Of a DNA stretch of 64,000 nt, positions 1-12,560 are shown in pieces. A model generated the notes under the pieces. That model made no database searches. It was not told the origin of the DNA and saw only the letters and a program-made list of their open reading frames with translations. The DNA lies in the NCBI GenBank assembly GCA_029783825.1, contig JAREIK010000497.1, forward strand, positions 1 through 64,000, given 5' to 3'. The stretch comes from Sapria himalayana (lineage: Eukaryota > Streptophyta > Magnoliopsida > Malpighiales > Rafflesiaceae). Both the position numbers and the translations under genes were made by a program. How positions within the stretch are numbered: the first letter of the stretch is position 1; every line of letters starts with the position of its first letter.

Positions 1-3000
1 TTTAATATTTATATAAAAATAAACAAATACATAATTAAAATGAATATTTAAAATTATAATGAAAAAAATAAAAATTAGATTTATAATTTATTATTTAGGA
101 TATACTTGTTTAAAAAAATTTATTTATTTAGGGTTTTCGAGATTTAGAAGTTATTGATTTATGTATTTAGGCATTTAATGGTTTATAGCTTTTATTTAAA
201 CAATGAATAACAAAAAAATTATTTTTGATATTTTTTCAAATTTTCAAATGTCATAACATTTGAAAATATAATAATTTTAAAATTTTTTAAAAATGTAAAT
301 ATAATATATAGTAATAATTATTATTATAACAATATATAATATAAACTAAATATAAACAATTTTATTGATAATATTATATCAATTATCAAAAAATAAATCA
401 TAAACTATTATTAATATGATAGATATAAATTAAAATATAATTAAAAAACATAAAATGATTCAAAATCAAAGTAAATTTATTACTAAATAATAATTTCTTT
501 TTTAGTTTTTGCAATCATTTTATAAGCTTATATATTTTTTTGTTGAAATTATATTTGTCACTCATAATTTATTTTGTATTAATATTTCTATAAATTATTT
601 AAATTATATTTAAGGTTAACAAGTTTAAAGATTTAGGTATTTTAGGGCTTCAGGGTTTAGGAGTTTTGAGATTTATGTATTTAGGCATTTAATGGTTTAT
701 AAGTTTTATTTAAACAATGATATATTAAAAAATTTATTTATGTTATTTTTTCTCATTTTGAAGGTTATAACCTTTGAAAATATAACAATTTTTAAATTTT
801 TTTATATGTGAATACTATATTTAGTTATGATAATCATAATAATTATATATCATGTTAATTCAATATAAACAATTATATTGATAGATATTATATTAATGAT
901 CAAAAAATAAATTAATAAACTATTATTAATAAGATAGATATTTTTTAAAATATATTTGCAAAACGTAAATTTATTCAAAATCAAAGTAAAATATAATACT
1001 GAATAATAATTTTTTTATGTTTTGCTTCTTTTTATAAGTTTATATTTTTTGTTATTAAAAGTAAATTATTTAAATTATATTTGTCTTCCACATAATTTAT
1101 TTTTAATTTATAATTCTATAAAAATAAACTAATAAATAATTAAAATGAATATTTAAAATTCTAATGAATACAAATAAAATTGATATTTATTATTTATTAT
1201 TCGGGATATACTAGTTTAATGGTTTAAGTATTTAGGTGTTTTGGGGTTTAGTGATTTAAGTGTATAGGACTTAAGTGATTTATAGTTTTTATTTAAAAAT
1301 GAAAAAATAAAAAATTAAATTTTTTGATTTTTTTTTAATTTTTGATGGTTATAACCTTTGAAAATATAATAATTTTTAATTTTATTTAAATGTTAATATA
1401 ATATTTAGTTATAATATTCTTAATAAATATATATAATGTAAACTCAATATAAATAATTTTATTAATAGATATTATAATAATGATCAATAAAAAATTAATA
1501 AACAATTATTAATAAGAATTATATAAATTAAATATAATTGCAAAAACTAAAATGATTCAAAATCAAAATAAAATATATTACGAAATAATAAATTTTTGTT
1601 TTTAAAATTTTGCCTTCTTTTTATAAGCATATATATTTTTTTGATAAAAAATAAATTATTTAAAATAGATCTGTCTCACTAATAATTTATTTTTTAATTT
1701 ATATTTCTATAAAAATAAACTGATAAATAATTAAAATGTATATATAAAATTATAATGAACACTAATAAAAATGAGATTTATGATTAATTATTTAGCATAT
1801 ACCTATTTAATGGTTTAAGCTTATTGTGGTTTTGGGGTTAAGGAGTTGATTGATTTATATGTTTACACATTTAGGTGTTTATAGCTTTTATTTAATCAAT
1901 GAAATGACAAAAATTTATTTTTATGAATTTTCGTGATTTTCAAAGGTTATAACCTTTGAAATTATAATAATTTTTCAATAGTTCTAAATATTAATATAAT
2001 ACTTAGTTATAAAAATCTTAATAATTATATTTGTTGTAGATTCAATATAAAAAAACTATTAATATATATTATAATAATGATCAAAAAATAAATTAATAAA
2101 CTATTATTAATAATATAGATATTAATTAAAATATATTTGCATAACCCAAAATAATTCAAAATCAAAGTAAATTATATTACTAAATAAAATTTTAAATTTT
2201 TGAAATTTTATTTATTTTTATAAGCTTATTTTTTTTATAACAAATAATTTATTTAAATTATATTTCTCTCACTCATTATTTATTTTGTAATTAATATTTC
2301 TATAAAAATAAACTAAAAAATAATTAAAATGAATATATAAAATTATAATGAATACAAATAAAAATGAGATTTATTATTTATTATTTAGGTTATATAGGTT
2401 TAATGGTTTAAGTATTTTGGGGGTTTTTTGGTTTAGGAGTCTAGAGATTTAAATGTTTAGGCATTTAGTGGTTTATAAGTTTTATTTAAATAATAAAATA
2501 ATAAAAAAATATTTTTGTGATTTTTTATCATTTTTGAAGGTTATAACCTTTGAAAATCTAATAATTTTTAAATTATTTTCAAATGTAAATATAATATTTA
2601 GTTATAATAACTTAATAATTATAAGACATTTTAATTGAATATAAGTAATTTTTTTGTTCGATATTAAAAAAAATGATCAAATAATAAATTAATAAACTAT
2701 TATTAATAAGATTGATCCCAATTAAAATATAATTGCAAAACATATATATAATGATTCAAAATCAAATTAAAATATGTTACTAAATAATAATTTTTTTTAA
2801 AATTTTTACTTATTTATATAAGCTTATTTTTTTTGATTAAAAATAAATTATTAAAATTATATTTATCTCACTATATATTTATTTTGTGATTGATATTTCT
2901 ATAAAAAATAAACTAAAAAATAATTAAAATGAATATATAAAATTATAATGAATACAAATTAAAATTAGATTTATGATTTATTATATATTGTATGCCAATT

Positions 3001-4140
3001 TAATGGTTTGATTATTTAGTGGTTTATAAATTTTATTTATATAATAAAAATTTAAAATTCTTTTTTTGATTTTTTGTGATTTTCAAAGGTTATAACCTTT
3101 GAAAATAAAATAATTTTTAAATTTTTTGAAATGTGAATACCATGTATAATTATATTAATCATACTAATTATATATCATATAAATTCAATATAAATAATTT
3201 TAATGATAGATATTATAATAATGATCAAAAATTAAATTAATAAACTATTATTAATAATATTAATATTAATTAAAATATATTTAAATAACACAAAATGATT
3301 CAAAATCAAATCAAAATATATTACTAAATAATAATATTTAATTATTAAAATTTTCATTCTTTTTATAAGCTTATATTTTTTTTTATTAAAATAAATTATT
3401 TAAATACTATTTATCTCACTCGAAATTTAGTTTGTAATTAATTTTTCTAAAAAATTAAACTATAAATAATTAAAATTAATATTTAAAATTATAATAAATA
3501 GAAATAAAAATGAGATTTATTATTTATTAAGTAGTATATAGCTGTTAAAAGGTTTATGTATTTAGGGGTTTCGGGATAAATGAGCTTACTGATTTAAGTA
3601 AGTAAGCATTTAATAATATATAGTTTATATTTAAAAAATGAAATAACAAAAAATTTATTTTTATTTATTTATTCACATTTTCAAAGGTTATAACCTTTGA
3701 AAATATAATAATGTTAAAATTTTTTTCAAAAGTGATACAATATTTAGTTATAATAAGCATTATATTTATATATCATATAAATTCAATATAAGCATTTTTA
3801 TTGATAAATATTCTAATATTGATGAAAAAATAACTTAATAATCTATTATTAATAAGATAGATATCAATTAAAATATATTTACAAAACCTAAAATGATTCA
3901 GATGCAAAACAAAATAATTACTATACAATAATTTTTTCTTTTAAAATTTTATTTTCTTTTAAAAAGTTTATCTATAATTTTTTGATACAAAATAATTTAT
4001 ATAAATTATATTTGTGTACTCATAAATTATTTTGTAGTTAAAATTTATATAAAAATAAACAAATAAATAATTAAAAATAATTATTTAAAAATATAATTAA
4101 AAAAATGAGATTTATTATTTTTATTTAGGGTATACCGGTC
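1..4140 (+). repeat. AT-rich satellite block 1, subtype order A-B-C-E-F-G-H-K(cut)
   Basis: Head-to-tail satellite monomers. Subtype heads lie near 100 (A, CGAGATTTAGAAGTTATT), 611 (B), 1203 (C), 1790 (E), 2385 (F, GAGTCTAGAGATTTAAA), 2985 (G) and 3530 (H, with TAAGTAAGTAAGC). The palindrome CAAAGGTTATAACCTTTG is perfect at 1941-1958, 3084-3101 and 3682-3699, a 598-bp spacing for the last pair. Short reading frames such as 2453-2638 are not genes. The block ends abruptly at about 4140, where a K-type head (TATACCGG) is fused to the tail of a B-type monomer, an illegitimate or unequal exchange junction. Confidence 0.9.
3080..3105. repeat. Representative conserved palindrome of the satellite
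   Basis: This is a perfect 26-bp inverted repeat: the 18-bp core CAAAGGTTATAACCTTTG flanked by TTTT on the left and AAAA on the right. The same core, exact or with one to three changes, occurs once in nearly every full monomer of the window. Exact cores include 1941, 3084, 3682, 10932, 20909, 25603, 28165, 31240, 34722, 49455 and 58762. It could extrude as a cruciform or bind a dimeric protein. Either role is inference. Confidence 0.85.
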
Positions 4141-6120
4141 TAACCTATTATTAATAAGATATATATTTTTAAAATATATTTGCAAAACGTAAATTTATTC
4201 ATAATCAAAGTAAAATATACTACTAAATAATAATTTTTTTGATGTTTTGCTTCTTTTTATAAGTTTATATTTTTTGTTAATAAAATTAAATTATTTAAAT
4301 TATATCTGTCTTCCACATAATTTATTTTTAATTGATAATTTTATAAAAATAAACTAATAAATAATTAAAATTAATATTTAAAATTATAATGAATACAAAT
4401 AAAATTGAGATTTATTATTTATTATTCAGGATATGCTAGTTTAATGGTTTAAGTATTTAGGTGTTTTGGGGTTTAGTGATTTAAGTCTTTAGGCCTTTAG
4501 TGATTTATAGTTTTAATTTAGAGAATGAAAAAAAAACAATTAATTTAATGATTTTTTTTTAATATTCAAAGGTTATAACCTTTGATAGTATAATAATTTT
4601 TAATTTTTTTTAAATGTTAATATAATATTTAGTTATAATATTCTTAATAATTATATATAATGTAAACTCAATAGAAATAATTGTATTAATACATATTATA
4701 ATAATGATCAATAAAAAATTAAAAACTATTATTAATAAGAATCATATAAATTAAAATATAATTGCAAAATCTAAAATGATTCAAAATAAAAATAAAATAT
4801 ATTGCTAAATATTAAATTTTGGTTTTTAAAATTTTGCCTCTTTTTATAACGATATATATTTTTTTTGATGAAAAATAAATTATTTAAATTAGATCTGTAT
4901 CACTAATAATTTATTTTGTAATTAATATATCTATAAAAATAAATTGATAAATAATTAAAAAAAATTTAAAATTATATTGAATAAAATTAAAAATGAGATT
5001 TTAGATTTATTATTAATACATACCAGTTTAATAGTTTATCTATTTAGAAGTTGTGTCGTTAGGAGTTTAGCAATTTAGGTTTTTTGGCATTTAGTGGTTT
5101 ATAAGTTTTATATAAAAAAATAAAATAACAAAAAAATTTTTTATAATTTCTTATCATTTTCATAGGTTATAACCTTTGAAAATATAATAATATTTACAAT
5201 TTTTTGAAATGTGAATAGAATATTTAGTTATAATAATATGAATAATTATATATCATATAAATTATATATAAACAATTTTATTGATAGATAATATAATAAT
5301 GATTCAAAAATTAAATTGATAAACTATTAATAAAAAGATAGATATTAATTAAAGAATATTTACAAAACCCTAATTGATTCAAAATTAAAGTAAAATATAA
5401 TACTGGATAATAATTTTAATTTTTAAATTTCTACTTCTTTTATAAGAGTATATTTTTTTATTAAAAATAAATTAATTAAATTATATTTGTCGCACTCATA
5501 CTTTATTTTGTAATAAATATTTCAATAAAAATAAACTAATAAATAATTAAAATGAATATTTTAAATTATAATAAATAGAAATAAAACTTAGATTTATTAA
5601 TTATTAAGAAGTATATAGCAGTTTAGTGGTTTATGTATTTAGGCATTATGTGGTTTAGGAGTTTACTGATTTAACTTTGTATAAATTTAGTGGTTTATAG
5701 GTTTTATTTAAGAAAAAAAAATTATTTTTATTATTTTTTCATATTTTCAAATGTTAACCTTTGAAAATATAATAATTTTTAATTTTTTTTCAAAAGTGAA
5801 TAAATATTTAGTTATAATAATTATTAAATTTATATATCATATAGATTAAATATAAATATTTTTATTGATAAATATTCTAATAATGATAAAAAATAAATTA
5901 ATAATCTATTATTAATAACTTAGATATCAATTAAAATATAATTACAAAACCTAAAATGATTCAGAAACAAAGTAAAATATATTACTATATAATAATTTTT
6001 TGTTTTTAATTTTTTTCTTCTTTTAAAATGTTTATCTATATTTTTTTGCAGAAAAATAATTTATATAAATTATATTTTTCTAACTTATAATTTATTTTGT
6101 ATTTAATATTTATATAAAAA
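4141..6120 (+). repeat. Satellite block 2, B tail-C-D-J
   Basis: It starts inside a B-type tail (TGCAAAACGTAAATTTATTC) directly after a truncated K head. It continues with C (head near 4424, GTGTTTTGGGGTTTAGTG), D (near 5010) and J (near 5610, GGCATTATG then ACTGATTTAAC). Palindromes lie near 4565 and 5161; the one near 5745 is shortened by a small internal deletion. No gene is seen. Confidence 0.85.
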
Positions 6121-9060
6121 TAAACAAATAAATAATTAAAATGAATATTTAAAATTATAATGAAAAAAATAAAAATGAGATTTTTATTTATTATTTAGGA
6201 TATACCTATTTAAAAAATTTATCTATTTAGGGTTTTCGAGATTTAGAAGTTATTGATTTAAGTACTTAGGCATTTAATGGTTTATAGTTTTTATTCAAGT
6301 AATTAAATAACAAAAAATTTATTTTTGATATTTTTTTCAAATTTTCAAAGGTTATAACATTTGAAAATATAATAATCTTAAAATTTTTTAAAAATGTTAA
6401 TATAATATTTAGTAATAATAATTATTATAACTATATAGAATATAAAATAAATATAAACAATTTTATTGATAAATATTATATCAATTATCAAAAAATAAAT
6501 TAATAAACTATTATTAATATGATAAATATAAATTAAGTATAATTAAAAAACCTAAAATGATTCAAAATCAAAGTAAAATTTATTACTTAATAATAATTTT
6601 TTTTAGTTTTTGCATCATTTTATAAGCTTATATTTTTTTTGATGAAAAATATATTATTTAAATTATATTTGTCACTCATAATTTATTTTGTAAATAATAT
6701 TTCTATAATTTATTTAAATTATATTTAAGCTTTATGAGTTTAAATGTTTAGGTATATAGGGGCTTCGGGGTTTAGGAGTTAAAAGATTTATGTGTTTAGG
6801 CATTTAATCGCTTATAAGTTTTATTTAAACAATGATATAACAAAAAATTTATTTTTATTATTTTTTCTCAATTTTGAAGGTTATAACCTTTGAAAATATA
6901 ACAATTTTTAAATTTTTTTATATGTGAATACAATATTTAGTTATGATAATCTTAATAATTATATATCATGTTAATTCAATATAAACAATTATATTGATAG
7001 ATATTATATTAATGATCAAAAAATAAATTAATAAACTATTATTAATAAGAAATATATTTTTTAAAATATATTGGCAAAACGTAATTTTATTCAAAATCAA
7101 AGTAAAATATAATACTAAATAATAATTTTTTTAATGTTTTGCTTCTTTTTATAACATTATATTTTTTGTTATGAAAAGTAAATTATTTAAATTATATTTG
7201 TCTTCCACATAATTTATTTTTAATTTATAATTCTATAAAAATAAACTAATAAATAATTAAAATTAATATTTAAAATTATAATGAATACAAATAAAATTGA
7301 GATTTATTATTTATTATTCGGCATATGCTAGTTTAATTGTTTAAGTATTGAAGTGTTTTGGGGTTTAGTGATTTAAGTGTTTATGCCTTTAGTGATTTAT
7401 AGTTTTTATTTAAAGAATGAAAAAATAAAACAATTAATTTTTTGATTTTTTTTAATATTCAAAGGTTATAACCTTTGATAATATAATAATTTTTAATTCT
7501 TTTTAAATGTTAATATAATATTTAGTTATAATATTCTAAATAATTATATATAATGTAAACTCAATATAAATAATTTTATTAATAGATATTATAATAATGA
7601 TCAATAAAAAATTAATAAACTATTATTAATAAGAATGATATAAATTAAAATATGATTGCAAAAACTAGAATGATTCAATATCAAAATAAAATTATTACAA
7701 AATAATACATTTTTGTTTTAAAAATTTTTGATCTTTTTATAAGCATATATATTTTTTTTGATAAAAAATAAATTATTTAAAATAGATTTGTCTCACTAAT
7801 AATTTATTTTGTAATTTATATTTGTATAAAAATAAACTAATAAATAATTAAAATAAAAATTTAAAATTATACTTATAAAAATTAAAATGAGATTTATGAT
7901 TTATTATTAATGTATACCAATTTAATAGTTTAAGTATTTTGAAAATATGTCATTTATGACATTACTGATTTATGTTTTTAGGCATTTAGTGGTTTATAGG
8001 TTTTATTAAAACAATAAAATAACAAAAAAAAATTTGTAATTTTTTTTCATTTTCATAGGTTATAACATATTAAAATATAATAATATTTAAAATTTTTTGA
8101 AATGGGAATATAATATTTAGTTATAATAATTTTAATAATTATATATCATATAAATTCAATATAAACAATTTTATTGATAGATATTATAATAATGATCAAA
8201 AATTAAATTAATAAACTATTAATAATAAGATTGATATTAATTAAAAAATATTTACAAAAGCCAAATTGATTCAAAATTAATGTAAAAAATATTACTGGAT
8301 AATAATTTTTAAATTTTTAATTTTTACTTCTTTTAAAAGCATATATATTTTTTTTGATAAAAATAAATTATTTAAATTATATTTATTGCACTCATAATTT
8401 AGTTTGTAATAAATATTTCTATAAAAATAAACTAATAAATAATTAAAATGAATATTTAAAATAATAATAAATTGAAATAAAAATTAGATTTATTAATTAT
8501 TAAGTAGCATATAACAGTTTAATGGTTTATGTATTTAGGCATTACGAGCCTTAGGAGTTTACTTATTTTACTATGTATGCATTTAGTGGTTTATATGTTT
8601 TATTTAAAAATTAAAATAACAAAATATTTATTTTTATTATTTTTTGATATGTTCATAGGTTATTACATTTGAAAATATAATAATTTTTAAATTTTTTTCA
8701 AATGTGAATTCAATATTTAGTTATAATAATCATTATATTTATATAACATATAAATTCAATATAAATAATATTATTAATAAATATTCTAAAAATGATCAAA
8801 AAATAAATTAATAATCTATTATTAATAAGATAGATATCAATTAAAATATAATAAAAAAACCTAAAATGATTTAGAAGAAATCAAAATATATAACTATATA
8901 ATAATTTATTGTTTTGAAATTTTTTTATCTTTGAAAAAGTTTATCCATATTTTTTTGATGAAAATTAATTTAAATAAATTATATCTGGCTAACTCATAAT
9001 TTATTCTTTAATTAATATTTATATAAAAATAAACTAATAAATAATTAAAATGAAAAATAA
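6121..9060 (+). repeat. Satellite block 3, A-B-C-D-J
   Basis: Five consecutive monomers with heads near 6197 (A), 6725 (B), 7318 (C), 7910 (D) and 8510 (J). The order and subtype text match 14961-17094, 23111-26000 and 56440-58700, so this five-monomer string is a recurrent higher-order unit of about 2.9 kb. No gene is seen. Confidence 0.85.
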
Positions 9061-12000
9061 AATATTGAGATTTATGTTTTATTATTTTGGGTATACCAAT
9101 ATAATTTAAATTAGATGTGTCTCACTAATAATTTATTTTGTAATTAATATTTCTATAAAAATAAACTGATAAATACTTAAAATAAAAATTTAAAATTATA
9201 CTGAATAAAAATTAAAATGTGATTTTTGAATTATTATTAAAGTATACTAGTTTAATATTTTATGTTTTTATAAATTTTTTAATTTATGATTTTAGCGATT
9301 TATGTTTTTAGGCATTTAGTGGTTTATAGGTTTTATTTAGTAATAATAATCATTATAATTATATATAATATAAACTAAATATAAACAATTTTATTGATAG
9401 ATATGATATCAATTATCAAAAAGTAAATTAATATGCTATTATTAATATGATAGATATAGATTAAAATATAATTGCAGAACCTAAATATATTCAAAATCCA
9501 AGTAAAATTTATTACTATATAATACTTTTTTTTAGTTTTTGCTTCTTTTTATAAGCTTATATATTTTTTTGATGAAAAATAAATTATTTGAATTATATTT
9601 GTATCACTCATAATTTATTTTGTAATTAATATTTTAATAAATTATTTAAATTATATTTAAGGTTTACGAGTTTAAAGGTATAAGTATTTAGGGGCTTTTG
9701 TGTTTAGAAGCTTAGAGATTTAAGTGTTTAGGAATTTAGTGGTCTATAAGTTTTATTTAAATAATGATATAACAACAAATTTATTTTTATTTTTTTTTCT
9801 AATTTTTGAAGGTTATAACCTTTGAATATATAAAAATTTCTAAATTTTTTTCAAATGTAAATATAATATTTAGTTATAATAATCTTAATAAATACAAGTC
9901 ATTTAAATTCAATATAAATAATAACATTACTAGATATTATAATAAAGATCAATAAATAAATTAATAAACTATTATTAATAAGATAGATATTATTTAAAAT
10001 ATAATTGCAAAATCTAAATTTATTCAAAATCAAAGTAAATTTTACTAATCAATAATATATTTTAATATTTTGCTTTTTTTATAAGTTTATAATTTTGTTA
10101 TTAAAAATAAATTATTTAAATTATATTTGTCTTCCTCAAAATTTATTTTGTAATTTATAATTCTATAAAAATAAACTAATAAATAATTAAAATAAATATT
10201 TACAATTATAATGAATACAAATAAAATTGAGATTTATTATTTATTATTAAGGATATACAAGATTAATGGTTTAAGTATTAAGGTGTTTTGGGGTTTAGTC
10301 ATTTAAGTCTTTATGCCTTAAGTGATTTTGTCTAATTTTTGAAGGCTATAACCTTTGAAAATATAATAATTTTTAATTTTTTTTAAAATGTGAATATAAT
10401 ATTTAGTTATAATAATATTGATAATTATATATAATATAAAATCAATATATATAATTTTATTAATAGATATTATAATAATGATCAATAAATAAATTAATAA
10501 ACTATTATTAATTAGAATGATATAAATTAAAATATAATTGCAAAATCTAAAATTATTCAAAATTAAATTATAATAAATTACTGAATAATAATATTTTGTT
10601 TAAAAAATTTTGCCTCTTTTTATGATATTATATTTTTTTGATGAAAAATAAATTATTTATATTATATTTCTGTCTCACTAATAATTTATTTTGTAATTAA
10701 TATTTCTATAAAAATAAACTGATAAATAATTATAATGAATACTAATAAAAATGTGATTTATTATTTATTATTTAAAGTATACTAATTTACAGGCTTATGT
10801 ATTTATGGGCTTCGGAGTTTTGGAGTTTAGTCATTAAGAATTTTGGTATTTTGTGGTTTATAGAATTTATTTAAAAAATCTAATAACAAAAAATTTATTT
10901 TTTTATTTTTATTTTTATTTTTTCTTATTTTCAAAGGTTATAACCTTTGATAACTTAATAATTTTTAAATTTTTTTAAAATGTGAAAATATTATTTTGTT
11001 ATAATAATCTAAATAATTATATATGATGTAAATTCAATATAAATAATTTTTTTATAGATATTATGATGATGATGATAAAATAAATTAATAAACTATTATT
11101 AATAAGATAGATATTAAATAAAATTTATTTATAAAACCTAAAATGATTCAAAATCAAAGTAAAATATATTAATAAGATAGATATTAAATAAAACTATTAT
11201 TAAAAAGATAAAATATACAGGTTTAAAAAAGTATATATTTAGGAGTTTTGGGATTAAAGAATTTAGTGATTTAAGTGTTTAGGCATTTAGTAGTTTATAG
11301 GTTTTATTTAAAAATAAAATAAAATTTTTTTTTTGTTGTGTTCTTATTTTTGAAGGATATAACCTTTGAAACTATAACAATTTTTAAATTATTTTTAAAT
11401 GTGAATACTATATTTATTTATGATAATTTTATTAATTATATATCTTGTAAATTCAATATAAACAATTATATTGATATATATTATAATAATGATCATACAA
11501 AAGATTAATAAACAATTATTAATAAGATAAATATTGTTTATTTATATAAAAAAAATTGATTTTATCTGATTTTCATAGGACCTTTAAAAATAAAATAATT
11601 TTTAAATTTTTTGAAATGTGAATACCATGTATAATTATATTAATATTACTAATTATATATCATATAAATTCAATTTAAATAATTTTAATGATAGATAGTA
11701 TAATAATGATCAAAAATTAAATTAATAAACTATTATTAATAATATAAATATTAATTAAAATATATTTACATAACACAAAATGATTCAAAATCAAATCAAA
11801 ATATATTACTAAATAATAATATTTAATTTTCAAATATTTCCATCTTTTTATAAACTTATATTTTTTATTGATTAAAAATAAATTATTTAAATAATATTTG
11901 TCTCACTCAAAATTTTTTTTATAAGCTTATAGTTTAAATAATTAAACTATAAATAATTAAAATGAATATTTAAAATTATAATAAATAGAAATAAAAATGA

Positions 12001-12560
12001 GATTTATTATTTATTAAGTAGTATATATCTGTTAAAAGGTTTATGTATTTAGGGGTTTCGGGGTCTATGAGGTATTGATTTAAGTAAGTAAGCATTTAAT
12101 GATCTATAGGTTTTATTTTAAAAATGAAATTACAAAAAATTTATTTTTATTATTTTTTCTCATTTTTTAAGGTTATAACCTTTGAAAATATAATAATTTT
12201 TAAATTTCTTTTCAAAAGTGAATACAATATATATTTATAATAATCATAATAATTATATATCATATAAATTCAATATAAACAATTTTATTGATACATATTC
12301 TAATAATTATCAAAAAATAAATTAAAAATCTATTATGAATAAGATTGATATTACTTAAAATATAATATCAAAACCTAAAATGATTCAAAATTAAAACAAA
12401 TTATATCACTAAATAATAATTATTAGTTTTTAAATTTTTCTGATTTTTATAAGCTTATCTATTTTTTGATGAAAAATATTTTTAATAAATTATATTTTTA
12501 ACTCATAATTTATTTTATAATTAATATATATATATAAATAAAAACCTAAACAATCAAAAT
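9061..12560 (+). repeat. Satellite block 4, rearranged K-D/A-B-C-L-G tail-H
   Basis: A short K unit near 9090 leads into D (9240). That D monomer jumps at about 9345 from its head straight into the body of an A-type copy. B (9660), C (10245) and L (10773) follow. At 11160-11230 a short stretch with TAATAAGATAGATATTAAA is repeated twice next to a junction, then an atypical head (11225) and a jump near 11540 into a G-type body, then H (12020). The reading frame at 10318-10560 on the minus strand is low-complexity satellite translation, not a gene. Confidence 0.8.

Noticed and set aside
2453..2638. Short AT-rich reading frames in satellite DNA (also 10318-10560, 12682-12921, 20839-21069, 30698-30895, 32409-32654, 32880-33104, 34129-34407, 44696-44896, 49391-49612, 61713-61916, 62317-62508)
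   Set aside because: They are the same monomer segment read repeatedly, giving only Ile, Asn, Lys, Tyr, Phe-rich text. They are not conserved as open frames from copy to copy, and no domain is present.
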